NCBI RefSeq assembly: GCF_900086585.1
Contig: NZ_FLKM01000008.1
Location: forward strand, 1,995,652-2,059,651
Direction: 5' to 3'
Origin: Emergencia timonensis
Lineage (GTDB): Bacteria > Bacillota > Clostridia > Peptostreptococcales > Anaerovoracaceae
Length of the DNA stretch: 64,000 nucleotides
Both the position numbers and the translations under genes were made by a program. The notes under the pieces are model-generated. The model was not told the DNA's origin and searched no databases. It saw nothing but the letters and a program-made list of their open reading frames with translations. This document shows, one piece after another, positions 26,633-34,707 of this stretch. Position 1 is the stretch's first letter, and every line of letters starts with the position of its first letter.

Positions 26633-29386
26633 ATGAGTGAGCTTACAAAAATGCAGTTCCCTGAGGGGTATCAATGCCAGTACAAAGAAAAGGTTATGAA
26701 GCTGGCAAATATGATCGGACGCAAGAAGGCGGACGCAGTGCCGGGCGGCGAGGGATCTTATCAGTGGGACGACCCGGAATATGTCTGCCTGGAAGCGGGA
26801 ATCAGCGATGAAATGGCGGAAGTTGCACTCTGTCTCGGTTCTTTCGAGAAAAAGACAGTGCCGCAGGTGGCGGAAATGATGGGAAAATCAGCGGAATACT
26901 GCCGGGAGGTTTTGATGGATCTGGCCGTGTATGGTGCCTGCAAGGTAGGGACCCTGAACGGAGAGGACGTGTTCTGGACGGAAACCTGGATACCGGGACA
27001 CATGGAGATGATTGTAAATAACGCTGATAATATCAAGAAATATCCGGTGGTAGCCTATGCCATGGAAGCCTACGGCAGAGTCAGAGGCGGAGGCAGCGTC
27101 GGTTCTTTCCCGGTGGGCGTGGGTCTGATGCGCGTCATCCCCATCCAGTCCGCCATTGACGGAAGCAGCAGGAAGGCTGATTATGAAGAGATATCCAAAT
27201 ATGTAGAGGAAAATACCATCTTCTGTGTTTCGGACTGCTCCTGCCGTACCGACAGGGAGGTCATGGGCGAAGGCTGCGGTCATCTGAAGGAAGACATGTG
27301 TATCCAAATGGGTACGGCGGCAGAGTATTACATAAGGACGGGACGTGCAAGACAGATCACCAAGGACGAAGTATACGAGATTCTGCAAAGAGCAGAAGAA
27401 AACGGACTGATGCACGAGATCCCCAACGCTGACGGGCCGGGGAAAACCCACGCTATCTGCAACTGCTGCGGATGCGGCTGTCTTTCCATTCGGACGGCAA
27501 CCATGTTCAAGAACGTCGATATGATCCGTTCTAACTACGTGGCAAAGATCGATCCTGAAAAGTGCACAGCCTGCGGCCAGTGCGTAGAGAATTGCCCGGT
27601 CAATGCACTGAAGCTGGGACAGAAGCTTTGTTCCAGCACGCTGATTGTAGAGGATATCACATCCACCAGCACGCCGAGAGACGAAGAGTGGCCTGAAGAG
27701 AAGTGGAATGTAGAGTACAGAGTCAATCGGGAAAATGTAGTGGATTCCGGCACGTCTCCATGCAAGACTAAGTGTCCTGCCCATATCGGCGTGCAGGGCT
27801 ATGTCAAGCTGGCATCCCAGGGCAAGTACCAGGAGGCTTTGGAACTGATCAAAAAAGAGAATCCGTTCCCTGCTGTCTGCGGCAGAATCTGCAACCGCAG
27901 CTGTGAACAGGCGTGCACCAGAGGAGAACTCGATAATCCTGTAGCCATTGACGACATCAAAAAGTTTATCGCCGAGCAGGAGCTGGACCCTGCAAAACGG
28001 GTCATACCAAAGAAACGCCACGATTATCATGACAAAAAGATTGCCATTATCGGGGCCGGTCCTGCAGGGCTGAGCTGCGCTTACTATTTGGCTTTGGACG
28101 GATATACGATCACCGTCTTTGAAAAAGAAAAGCGTCTTGGCGGTATGCTGACCCTCGGTATTCCCGCATTCCGCCTGGAAAAAGATGTGGTGGAGGCAGA
28201 AATAGAGATTATCAAAGAAATGGGCGTAGAATTTCGTACTGGAATCGAAGTGGGCAAAGATGTCACCCTTGACCAGCTTCGCCAGGACGGATATGACGCT
28301 TTCTATGCAGCGATCGGCGCCCAGGGCGGACGAAAACTGGGAATCGACGGAGAAGATGCCGAAGGGGCGCTGACTGGAATCGAGTTCCTGAAGGGCATCA
28401 ACTCTGGAAATTGTCTGGATCTGACCGGCAGGACCGTGGTCATCGGCGGCGGAAATGTGGCCGTAGATGTAGCCCGCGCGGCTGTCCGCTGCAACAGCGA
28501 CAGCGTGTCCATGCACTGTCTGGAAGGACGGGACATCATGCCGGCTTCAGAAGAAGAAATTCTGGAGGCGGAAGAGGAAGGCATCCAGCTTTGTAACGGT
28601 TGGGGACCGAAGCGGATTCTTACTGAAAACGGCCATGTGACGGCAGTGGAATTCAAGAAGTGTCTATCAGTATTCGATGAGAATCATCGTTTTGCGCCGC
28701 AGTATGATGAGGAGGACTGTGTCGTGGCCCCGGCGGACCAGGTCATCATCACCGTGGGACAGTCTATCCAGTGGGGCAATCTCCTGGATGGCAGTGATGC
28801 TGAGCGAAATCCGAATCAGACGATCAAAGCCGACGGGTTTACTTACCAAAGCGGGCAGCCGGATCTCTTTACTGGCGGTGACTGTTATACAGGACCAAAG
28901 TTTGCTATCGACGCGATCACTGCGGGCAAACAGGCAGCCATATCGATTCACCGCTACGTACATCCGGGTCAGTCCCTGGTTTATGGCCGTGACCGCAGGC
29001 AGTACAAGGAGCTGGATAAAAAGGCGGCGATTTTGGATGATTACGACCATACGCCGAGACAAAAGCCGGATCACGCCAAAGGCGACCGTCTGCACAGCTT
29101 CCGCGATTATCGCGGCACTTTGACGGAAGAACAGGTTCAAAGAGAGACGTCACGCTGCCTCGGCTGCGGCGTTACGAAGGTGGATGAATATATGTGTCTC
29201 GGCTGCGGCCAGTGTACGACAAAGTGCAAGTTTGACGCCATTCACCTGGAGCGGGTATACGACGCGGAGGGCGTTGAATTTACACAGATACCGCCAGTAG
29301 TGCTGAAACACGTAAAGAAACGTATGGAGAGAATCGCGCAGAAGAAGCGTGAGGAGCCGCAAAAAGAAGGGACAAGGGAATCCTAA
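26633..29386 (+). CDS. Large iron-sulfur FAD/NAD(P) oxidoreductase (GltD-like core)
   Basis: 917 residues in several parts. An N-terminal ~330-residue domain contains a Cys cluster (CVSDCSC and GEGCGH, ~residues 199-216), CNCCGCGC, and a 4Fe-4S ferredoxin motif CTACGQCVENCP (~res 312). Next is a GltD/DPD-type helical Fe-S domain (CKTKCPAHIGVQGY; CGRICNRSCEQAC), an FAD site GAGPAGLSC (~res 474), an NAD(P) site GGGNVAVDVARA (~res 605), and a C-terminal ferredoxin pair (CLGCGV, CLGCGQCTTKC). It would pass electrons between NAD(P)H and ferredoxin-like partners. It lies between hypB and hypA; ATG at 26633 follows GGAGG. Confidence 0.82.
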   Translation: MSELTKMQFPEGYQCQYKEKVMKLANMIGRKKADAVPGGEGSYQWDDPEYVCLEAGISDEMAEVALCLGSFEKKTVPQVAEMMGKSAEYCREVLMDLAVYGACKVGTLNGEDVFWTETWIPGHMEMIVNNADNIKKYPVVAYAMEAYGRVRGGGSVGSFPVGVGLMRVIPIQSAIDGSSRKADYEEISKYVEENTIFCVSDCSCRTDREVMGEGCGHLKEDMCIQMGTAAEYYIRTGRARQITKDEVYEILQRAEENGLMHEIPNADGPGKTHAICNCCGCGCLSIRTATMFKNVDMIRSNYVAKIDPEKCTACGQCVENCPVNALKLGQKLCSSTLIVEDITSTSTPRDEEWPEEKWNVEYRVNRENVVDSGTSPCKTKCPAHIGVQGYVKLASQGKYQEALELIKKENPFPAVCGRICNRSCEQACTRGELDNPVAIDDIKKFIAEQELDPAKRVIPKKRHDYHDKKIAIIGAGPAGLSCAYYLALDGYTITVFEKEKRLGGMLTLGIPAFRLEKDVVEAEIEIIKEMGVEFRTGIEVGKDVTLDQLRQDGYDAFYAAIGAQGGRKLGIDGEDAEGALTGIEFLKGINSGNCLDLTGRTVVIGGGNVAVDVARAAVRCNSDSVSMHCLEGRDIMPASEEEILEAEEEGIQLCNGWGPKRILTENGHVTAVEFKKCLSVFDENHRFAPQYDEEDCVVAPADQVIITVGQSIQWGNLLDGSDAERNPNQTIKADGFTYQSGQPDLFTGGDCYTGPKFAIDAITAGKQAAISIHRYVHPGQSLVYGRDRRQYKELDKKAAILDDYDHTPRQKPDHAKGDRLHSFRDYRGTLTEEQVQRETSRCLGCGVTKVDEYMCLGCGQCTTKCKFDAIHLERVYDAEGVEFTQIPPVVLKHVKKRMERIAQKKREEPQKEGTRES

Positions 29387-29743
29387 ATGCATGAGCTTGG
29401 AATTGTATTTGAAGTTTTGGACCGTGTGAAAAACATAGCAGCGGAAAATAAACTCTCCCCTGAGAAGATTGCGGCAGTGGTCCTGGACGTGGGAGAAGCA
29501 TCCCTGGTGGTGCCAAAATATCTGAGAAACTGCTGGCCGGCTGCCATCGACAGGACGGAATATGAGCATGTGGAGCTAAAAATCAATGAGGTTGTCGCCG
29601 TCGTAGAATGTAAACAATGCGGAAACTTCTATGAGTTTCTAAAGAATGAGAGGAAGTGCCCTGTCTGCGAATGTGAAGAGGCAGTCATTGTAACAGGAAA
29701 GGAATTTCTGCTAAAGGAAATCCTCTTATACGGGGAAGAATAA
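29387..29743 (+). CDS. hypA: HypA-type nickel metallochaperone
   Basis: 118 residues. It begins MHELGIV, where Met1-His2-Glu3 form the nickel site of HypA. Two CxxC pairs (CKQCG and CPVCEC) form the structural zinc site. It starts immediately after the flavoprotein gene and ends the operon. With HypB it would handle nickel; no hypCDEF genes are present nearby. Confidence 0.9.
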   Translation: MHELGIVFEVLDRVKNIAAENKLSPEKIAAVVLDVGEASLVVPKYLRNCWPAAIDRTEYEHVELKINEVVAVVECKQCGNFYEFLKNERKCPVCECEEAVIVTGKEFLLKEILLYGEE

Positions 29744-29750
29744 GTAACCA

Positions 29751-29793
29751 AACAGCGTCTCCGGCCATCATCAGGCAGGAGACGCTGTTTTGC
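29751..29793 (+). terminator. Terminator of the hyp operon
   Basis: AACAGCGTCTCC (29751-29762) pairs with GGAGACGCTGTT (29778-29789), with T residues after it. Confidence 0.85.
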
Positions 29794-29803
29794 TATGTTT
29801 GTA

Positions 29804-30280
29804 TTAGAAATGAAACTCTTCTTCCCATGGAAAATCCTCAGAGGTTTCTATGTTCTTCGGCCAGTGGCTGCACCAATCAGGTACCCGTGGATTTTCAACT
29901 CTGTCTAAACTTGGTGTGTATGGCTTGAGATCCAGTACCGGCGTCTGATCGTTGGCGTCGATATAGGTCAGCTCGATGCGCCCTTTGCCGTAGTCAATCC
30001 GGATGACTTCTGCGGTGCTTAGCGCCAGAGGATTTGGACGGACAGGCGACCTTGTGGCAAAGATGCCCACGACTTCGGGCGCATTTTTGTAGGGCTTGGG
30101 GACTTCTGTCACTGTCCTGGCCTCCGGGCTGTCAAAATCGCTGAACCACCAGATCACTTGGAGATGACTGAATCCGTCCAGCGCCTTTAGGGCGGGGATA
30201 TACTGAGGAAGCACCTCAATATAGGTACCATCTTCTCCATTCACAACTTTACCGATAGGATTTACTTCTAAATTTTTCAT
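29804..30280 (-). CDS. TrmO-like tRNA (t6A37) methyltransferase
   Basis: 158 residues of the TsaA/TrmO (YaeB) family: FSHLQVIWWFSDFDSPEAR, VGIFATRSPVRPNPLALS and YIDANDQTPVLDLKPYTPS. TrmO uses S-adenosylmethionine to methylate N6-threonylcarbamoyladenosine at tRNA position 37. This version is short and lacks the C-terminal domain of the E. coli enzyme. Its promoter is of the MerR type, unusual for a tRNA modification gene, so it may act on something else. Confidence 0.75.
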   Translation of the reverse strand: MKNLEVNPIGKVVNGEDGTYIEVLPQYIPALKALDGFSHLQVIWWFSDFDSPEARTVTEVPKPYKNAPEVVGIFATRSPVRPNPLALSTAEVIRIDYGKGRIELTYIDANDQTPVLDLKPYTPSLDRVENPRVPDWCSHWPKNIETSEDFPWEEEFHF

Positions 30281-30313
30281 ATCTAAACCTCCGCTTGATT
30301 TGTCTGTAAATCC

Positions 30314-30344
30314 AATATAGACCCTGACACCGTGTCAGAGTCAA
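30314..30344 (-). promoter_or_regulatory. MerR-type promoter and operator of the TrmO-like gene
   Basis: On the minus strand TTGACT (30339-30344) and TATATT (30314-30319) are 19 bp apart. The spacer holds the perfect dyad CTGACAC-N-GTGTCAG (30324-30338). This is the usual layout for MerR activation; a MerR gene lies ~360 bp away at 30700-31518. Confidence 0.75.
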
Positions 30345-30699
30345 CTGTTAATTTTTGAAATGGAGAGGCCGCTGCGATTATAAAACTTTATGGGCTACGG
30401 TATTTTTATGTTTTTGAAGGTTTTTTGTTTATTTGACATAAAGACTTGCATAGGAAATCTCAAAACAGACGATATTATGCCTCTGCAATAGCAGAATCCT
30501 CTGCGCTCTCGTGCAGAAACCGCAACTTGGGTTATTTTTTTGGCACTCTCCAACCTATTTTTGACGGGAAATGTGATGAAAAAGTAACCAGGATGGAATG
30601 ATTGACTTTTACAGATGTAATTTGCAGAAGTTATTTATGTCAGATTGGACAAATAGTACGCAAAAACATAAAAATATCGTGGAGGGACAGTATTTGTGT
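30345..30699. other. Gene-free stretch
   Basis: About 355 bp between the TrmO promoter and the MerR gene. A/T-rich, no convincing ORF, promoter or structured RNA seen. Confidence 0.4.
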
Positions 30700-31518
30700 C
30701 TATACAAGTTCTGAAACGGGAATCTGAATTTCCACCAGGTATTGCTCCGGGTTATCTTCGTTCCACGGTCCGCGATGCACGATCTGCCTGCTGCTGCCGT
30801 ACATCTGATATTGGTCATTTTTCTGCAGCCAGTCTGCGAAGGAGGCAAAAGCGCCGGCGATGTTGCTGAATTCCCCATAGACCATGGTATAGGCCATGAG
30901 AGGGACGGCTTCCGTTATCCGGTAGGTGAATGGGCCCGTGTTTTTTCCTGACGTTTTCACCAGTGCGCATAACTCCACATCGACATCGCTTTCTTTGTAT
31001 TCAAGATCGTGGTAAATGGAAAACGTTTCAGAGGAGACTTCCACGTTGTTTTTGCGGGCAAAAGCGGCAAGCTCCATCCACAAATCTCCTTCGGCGTAAT
31101 AATCGGGGATGATTCTGCGCAGGGAAAGAACCGAATAGCTGGGGATGGATTTGATGCCGATCTGGTAGTGCAGCGGTTCCTTTTGCCCAAGCAAACCATC
31201 CTCCGCCATTTGGAGCTTAGCCAGTTTCTTTTTTTCAGCTTCTATATTCGCTCTGATTTCCTGCTTCTTCTCTTCCAGTTTTGTAAGGAGGATGTCCTCC
31301 CGCCAATTGTCCAGCGCTGATGCGATTTCTGCCACGGTAAATCCGCTGTCCCGCAGATAGACGATCTTGTTTAAGAAGGGAATCTGCGAGGCGGTATAGT
31401 AGCGGTACCCCGTAAAATGGTCGATTTCCGCTGGCTTCAGCAGGCCTGCCTTTTCGTAGTAGCGCAGCATTCTGACCGACACCTGAGTTAGTTTTGAAAA
31501 TTCTCCTATTTTGAACAT
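30700..31518 (-). CDS. MerR-family regulator with GyrI-like effector domain
   Basis: 272 residues. N-terminal MerR winged helix (MFKIGEFSKLTQVSVRMLRY, then TGYRYYTASQI), a coiled-coil dimer helix (~res 80-125), and a C-terminal GyrI/AraC-effector-like domain (~res 130-272) as in BmrR, which binds small, often lipophilic or cationic molecules. The likely target is the 19-bp-spaced promoter upstream of the TrmO-like gene. Confidence 0.85.
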   Translation of the reverse strand: MFKIGEFSKLTQVSVRMLRYYEKAGLLKPAEIDHFTGYRYYTASQIPFLNKIVYLRDSGFTVAEIASALDNWREDILLTKLEEKKQEIRANIEAEKKKLAKLQMAEDGLLGQKEPLHYQIGIKSIPSYSVLSLRRIIPDYYAEGDLWMELAAFARKNNVEVSSETFSIYHDLEYKESDVDVELCALVKTSGKNTGPFTYRITEAVPLMAYTMVYGEFSNIAGAFASFADWLQKNDQYQMYGSSRQIVHRGPWNEDNPEQYLVEIQIPVSELV

Positions 31519-32237
31519 GTTTCCCCTCCTTATTTTTTAGTATAACACATCGGCGGACGCAGATGCAATTTACTATATGACGTTGACAATCTCCTGACGC
31601 ATGATACCCACAGTTACGCAGATATATAGTATATCTATGATTTATTATTGCTGAAAATTTTACACACAAATTTGGACTTGACTGATGACTGATGGTTTTT
31701 ATACTCGTTTTTTACAAACAGGTTCCAAATAGCAAAATTGCAGCTGTAGACTGACTTTATCAGCTTTCGCGCCTTTGCTGTGAAGGATTACCGCACTGGT
31801 TCTGCTTCAAAAACGATAAGGTTATGCTTTTTGGGAACTTCTGCACATTCTCGCGTAACCGGCGTACTGCCATAAGTCTTCAACAGGGGGGTATATCCGA
31901 TTTCGGTTACTTTTTCCATCAAATTTTCCGCCGCAAAGGTCGTTCACAATCTACAAAAGTAACCGAGCACAGCATATTTGTGAATTCATCAGGGACTCAT
32001 GTCTTATCTCAAGGTGTATGGAGGGATATAGCGTCTACCACCACCGCAATGTTACGCGAAATCCTCTGAACAGCATCAAAAAGCCTAACTTTATTGTAAA
32101 GAACGCTCGGCACATACCCCCCTCCCCTATAAGTTACGCCAAGCAATCGCCTCACACCTCTATCGAAAGGTTACCGCGCCGATTTCTGAAGTAAGCGCTG
32201 TGAAAAACTGCGTTTCAGTGGAACAGATATCGGCACA
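31519..32237. other. Gene-free region with GGTTAC motifs and an inverted repeat
   Basis: About 720 bp without a supported gene. GGTTAC/GTAACC occurs several times (near 31853, 31905, 31959 and 32178). CGGTTACTTTT (31904-31914) and AAAAGTAACCG (31955-31965) form a perfect 11-bp inverted repeat 40 bp apart. It lies upstream of a sigma-54 promoter, so these may be activator sites. Confidence 0.45.
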
Positions 32238-32252
32238 TGGCACAAATTTTGC
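32238..32252 (+). promoter_or_regulatory. Sigma-54 promoter of the alcohol dehydrogenase gene
   Basis: TGGCACAAATTTTGC matches the -24/-12 consensus. No TGTTGC-N6-GCAACA site is seen upstream, so it may answer to a different activator. Confidence 0.7.
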
Positions 32253-32279
32253 TTTTATTACCACCAGGAGGTAATAAAA

Positions 32280-33422
32280 ATGTATAATTTCAATATGAAC
32301 ATTTCCACGGAACTTTTTTTCGGAGAGGATGCAGAATTAAAAGCCGGCGCCCTGATGAGGCAGTACGGCAGGAAAATCCTCTTGATATATGGAAGCCGCC
32401 GCATCTTTGAAGAGGGGCTGGGCCAGCGCCTGGTTGAAAGCCTTGAGGAGGCGGGCTGCACAGTGGTCTGCCGCGGCGGGGTGAAACCCAATGCGGAGAT
32501 TGCGTTTATTGAGCAGACCATCGAAATCGCGCGGCAAGAAAATATCGAAGGCATTCTTGCTGTCGGGGGCGGCAGCGTCATCGATACGGCAAAGGCGGTT
32601 TCCGCCGGAAGCGGGTACAGGGGCTCGGTACGGGAGCTTTACGAGAGCCCCGAGGCGGAGCCTTGCAAATATCTGCCCATCGGCGCTGTTGTGACCATGC
32701 CGGCTTCTGCCAGTGAATGCAACGACATGTCAGTGATCAGCGACCACGTGACAGGCAGAAAAATTGCCCGGCCTTTCAAGGGGACGAGACCCAAATTTGC
32801 ACTGCTGAATCCACAGCTGACTCTGGCGATCAGCCGGTTTCAGACAGCCTGCGGCGGCTTTGATATTTTCTCTCACGCCTTTGAGCGCTACTTTGATCTG
32901 ACGAGAAAGAGCCGGCTTTTAGACGGAATGACGGAGAGCCTGATGCGGACTGTAATCGAAGTTCTGCCCAAGGTTTTGATGGATCCGGAAAACCTCGAGC
33001 TGCGCGGCGAGCTGATGTTTGCGGCGTCGGCAGCCCATAACGATATGCTGGGTCCGGGCGGAGACTTTGCCTGTCACGAGATTTCCCACGTTCTGACTGA
33101 AAAATACGGTATCACCCACGGCAGCGCGCTGGCAATGATTCTGCCGGCCTGGTGTGAGCGGATGAGCTGCGCAGCCCCGGAGAGGTTCTGCCGCTTCTTT
33201 GAAAGGGTATGGGGAATCACAGGCAGCAGCTGGGAAGAGATGATTAGCAGAGGAATCGACGAAATGAGGCGGTTTATTACAGAGATCGGCCTGCCCCTGA
33301 CGATTCCAAGAGGTGATTACACCATAGAAGAATTGGCAGATGCCGTCGGAACGCCGGGCGGCACTTTTGCCAGGCTGACAGCAAAGGACGTGGAGGCAAT
33401 TTTGAGAGAGTTTGTTGCATGA
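32280..33422 (+). CDS. Iron-containing alcohol dehydrogenase
   Basis: 380 residues. NAD(P)-binding GGGSVIDTAKA (~res 96-106). Metal ligands are kept: Asp and His in GGFDIFSHAFE, and two His in CHEISHVLTEKYGITHGSAL. The family reduces aldehydes or oxidises alcohols; butanol and 4-hydroxybutyrate dehydrogenases belong here. ATG follows CAGGAGG. An own sigma-54 promoter, and placement just upstream of the DUF362 operon, suggest a role in the same pathway, possibly for a 4-carbon hydroxy acid; that is inference. Confidence 0.88.
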   Translation: MYNFNMNISTELFFGEDAELKAGALMRQYGRKILLIYGSRRIFEEGLGQRLVESLEEAGCTVVCRGGVKPNAEIAFIEQTIEIARQENIEGILAVGGGSVIDTAKAVSAGSGYRGSVRELYESPEAEPCKYLPIGAVVTMPASASECNDMSVISDHVTGRKIARPFKGTRPKFALLNPQLTLAISRFQTACGGFDIFSHAFERYFDLTRKSRLLDGMTESLMRTVIEVLPKVLMDPENLELRGELMFAASAAHNDMLGPGGDFACHEISHVLTEKYGITHGSALAMILPAWCERMSCAAPERFCRFFERVWGITGSSWEEMISRGIDEMRRFITEIGLPLTIPRGDYTIEELADAVGTPGGTFARLTAKDVEAILREFVA

Positions 33423-33430
33423 GTGCAACA
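33413..33430 (+). promoter_or_regulatory. Upstream activator site 2 (DUF362 operon)
   Basis: TGTTGC-ATGAGT-GCAACA, a perfect dyad overlapping the alcohol dehydrogenase stop codon, 72 bp before the sigma-54 promoter at 33502. A further GCAACA half site is at 33445-33450. Confidence 0.8.
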
Positions 33431-33501
33431 ACAGACCTGCCCATTGCAACAAAATTGTTATTTTTCTGTCAAAATTCTCGCATCTGCAAAGGTTTCTGTT
33501 T

Positions 33502-33516
33502 TGGCATGATCTTTGC
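33502..33516 (+). promoter_or_regulatory. Sigma-54 promoter of the DUF362 operon
   Basis: TGGCATGATCTTTGC, a strong -24/-12 match. Transcription would start near 33528, giving a ~1.2-kb untranslated leader that holds the branched element and the 96-bp repeats. Confidence 0.85.
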
Positions 33517-33568
33517 TTTAGATAGATGTGTCATTATAAATTAAGTGATCACTAATCATTTCACGACT

Positions 33569-33682
33569 AACGCCAAGCCAGCTAAACGTGCAGTAAACTG
33601 CACTCCTAGGCGACATATGTCGCTTCGCTGTCCCATTTTCCATTGCAGCTGAAGCTGCGGAAAATCGGCAAGCTGGGGCGTT
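33569..33682 (+). ncRNA. Branched structured leader element
   Basis: Closing helices AACGCC (33569-33574)/GGCGTT (33677-33682) and CCAGCT (33578-33583)/AGCTGG (33671-33676) enclose three hairpins: GTGCAGT-AA-ACTGCAC (33588-33603), GCGACATATGTCGC (33610-33623) and ATTTTCC...GGAAAAT with inner GCAGCT-GA-AGCTGC (33635-33665). Almost every base is in a perfect helix. It lies at the head of the DUF362 leader. I do not know this RNA; a folded DNA element is also possible. Confidence 0.6.
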
Positions 33683-33685
33683 ATA

Positions 33686-34696
33686 GCATAAGGCCTGTCC
33701 AACAATTCGTTGCACGAATTGGGGCGAGAACCATTATACGACTAGTGCCTTGCCGCTCGCTGTCGCTTGCGGGGCACTAAAGCATAAGGTCTGTCCAGCA
33801 ATTCGTTGTACGAATTGGGGCGAGAACCATTATACGACTAGTGCCTTGCCGCTCGCTGTCGCTTGCGGGGCACTAAAGCATAAGGTCTGTCCAGCAATTC
33901 GTTGTACGAATTGGGACCAGAACCATTATACGACTAGTGCCTTGCCGCTCGCTGTCGCTTGCGGGGCACTAAAGCATAAGGTCTGTCCAGCAATTCGTTG
34001 TACGAATTGGGACCAGAACCATTATACGACTAGTGCCTTGCCGCTCGCTGTCGCTTGCGGGGCACTAAAGCATAAGGTCTGTCCAGCAATTCGTTGTACG
34101 AATTGGGACCAGAACCATTATACGACTAGTGCCTTGCCGCTCGCTGTCGCTTGCGGGGCACTAAAGCATAAGGTCTGTCCAGCAATTCGTTGTACGAATT
34201 GGGACCAGAACCATTATACGACTAGTGCCTTGCCGCTCGCTGTCGCTTGCGGGGCACTAAAGCATAAGGTCTCCCCAGCAATTTACTCCGTAAATTGGGG
34301 CGAGAACCATTATACGACTAGTGCCTTGCCGCTCGCTGTCGCTTGCGGGGCACTAAAGCATAAGGTCTCCCCAGCAATTTACTCCGTAAATTGGGGCGAG
34401 AACCATTATACGACTAGTGCCTTGCCGCTCGCTGTCGCTTGCGGGGCACTAAAGCATAAGGTCTCCCCAGCAATTTACTCCGTAAATTGGGGCGAGAACC
34501 ATTATACGACTAGTGCCTTGCCGCTCGCTGTCGCTTGCGGGGCACTATAGCATAAGGCCTGTCCAACAATTCGATGCACGAATTGGGACCAGAACCATTA
34601 TACGACTAGTGCCTTGCCGCTCGCTGTCGCTTGCGGGGCACTAAAGCATAAGGTCTGTCCAACAATTCGTTGCACGAATTGGGACCAGAACCATTA
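33686..34696 (+). repeat. Tandem array of eleven 96-bp units with two hairpins each
   Basis: Units begin (GCATAAGG) at 33686 and every 96 bp to 34646; the last is cut at the ribosome site of the DUF362 gene. Each has a hairpin around CAATTCG/CGAATTG and another closed by AGTGCC/GGCACT. Classes: units 3-6 have CTGTCC...GGACCAG; units 7-9 have CTCCCC...GGGGCGAG with CAATTTAC/GTAAATTG; units 10-11 are like 3-6 with small changes; units 1-2 combine a left arm of one class with a right arm of the other. Arms of units 3-11 stay complementary although their sequence differs. An open frame through the array is a by-product of the 96-bp (32-codon) period. Confidence 0.9.
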
Positions 34697-34707
34697 GGAG
34701 GAGAAAT

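Noticed and set aside
26888-28516. 542-codon minus-strand frame
   Set aside because: It lies wholly opposite the iron-sulfur flavoprotein gene, lacks domain sense and a ribosome site, and is an antisense shadow.
30541-30570. Possible sigma-54 promoter (TTGGCACTCTCCAACC)
   Set aside because: The -24 part fits but no GC at the -12 position.
31824-32069. 81-codon frame upstream of the alcohol dehydrogenase
   Set aside because: Poor start context, no protein-like pattern, and it crosses the inverted repeat; treated as non-coding control DNA.
33569-33690. Integron attC-like site (CTAACGCC ... GGCGTTAT ends)
   Set aside because: Ends look similar to attC arms, but GTTATAG departs from the core-site consensus, there is no integron integrase, and the repeat units hold no cassettes.
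33750-34550. A 266-codon open frame through the repeat array
   Set aside because: The 96-bp unit is 32 codons with no stop in one frame, so repetition keeps it open. There is no ribosome site, and the variation between units preserves hairpins, not amino acids.
33686-34696. CRISPR array
   Set aside because: Units are 96 bp and repeat as a whole with no unique spacers; no cas genes are nearby.
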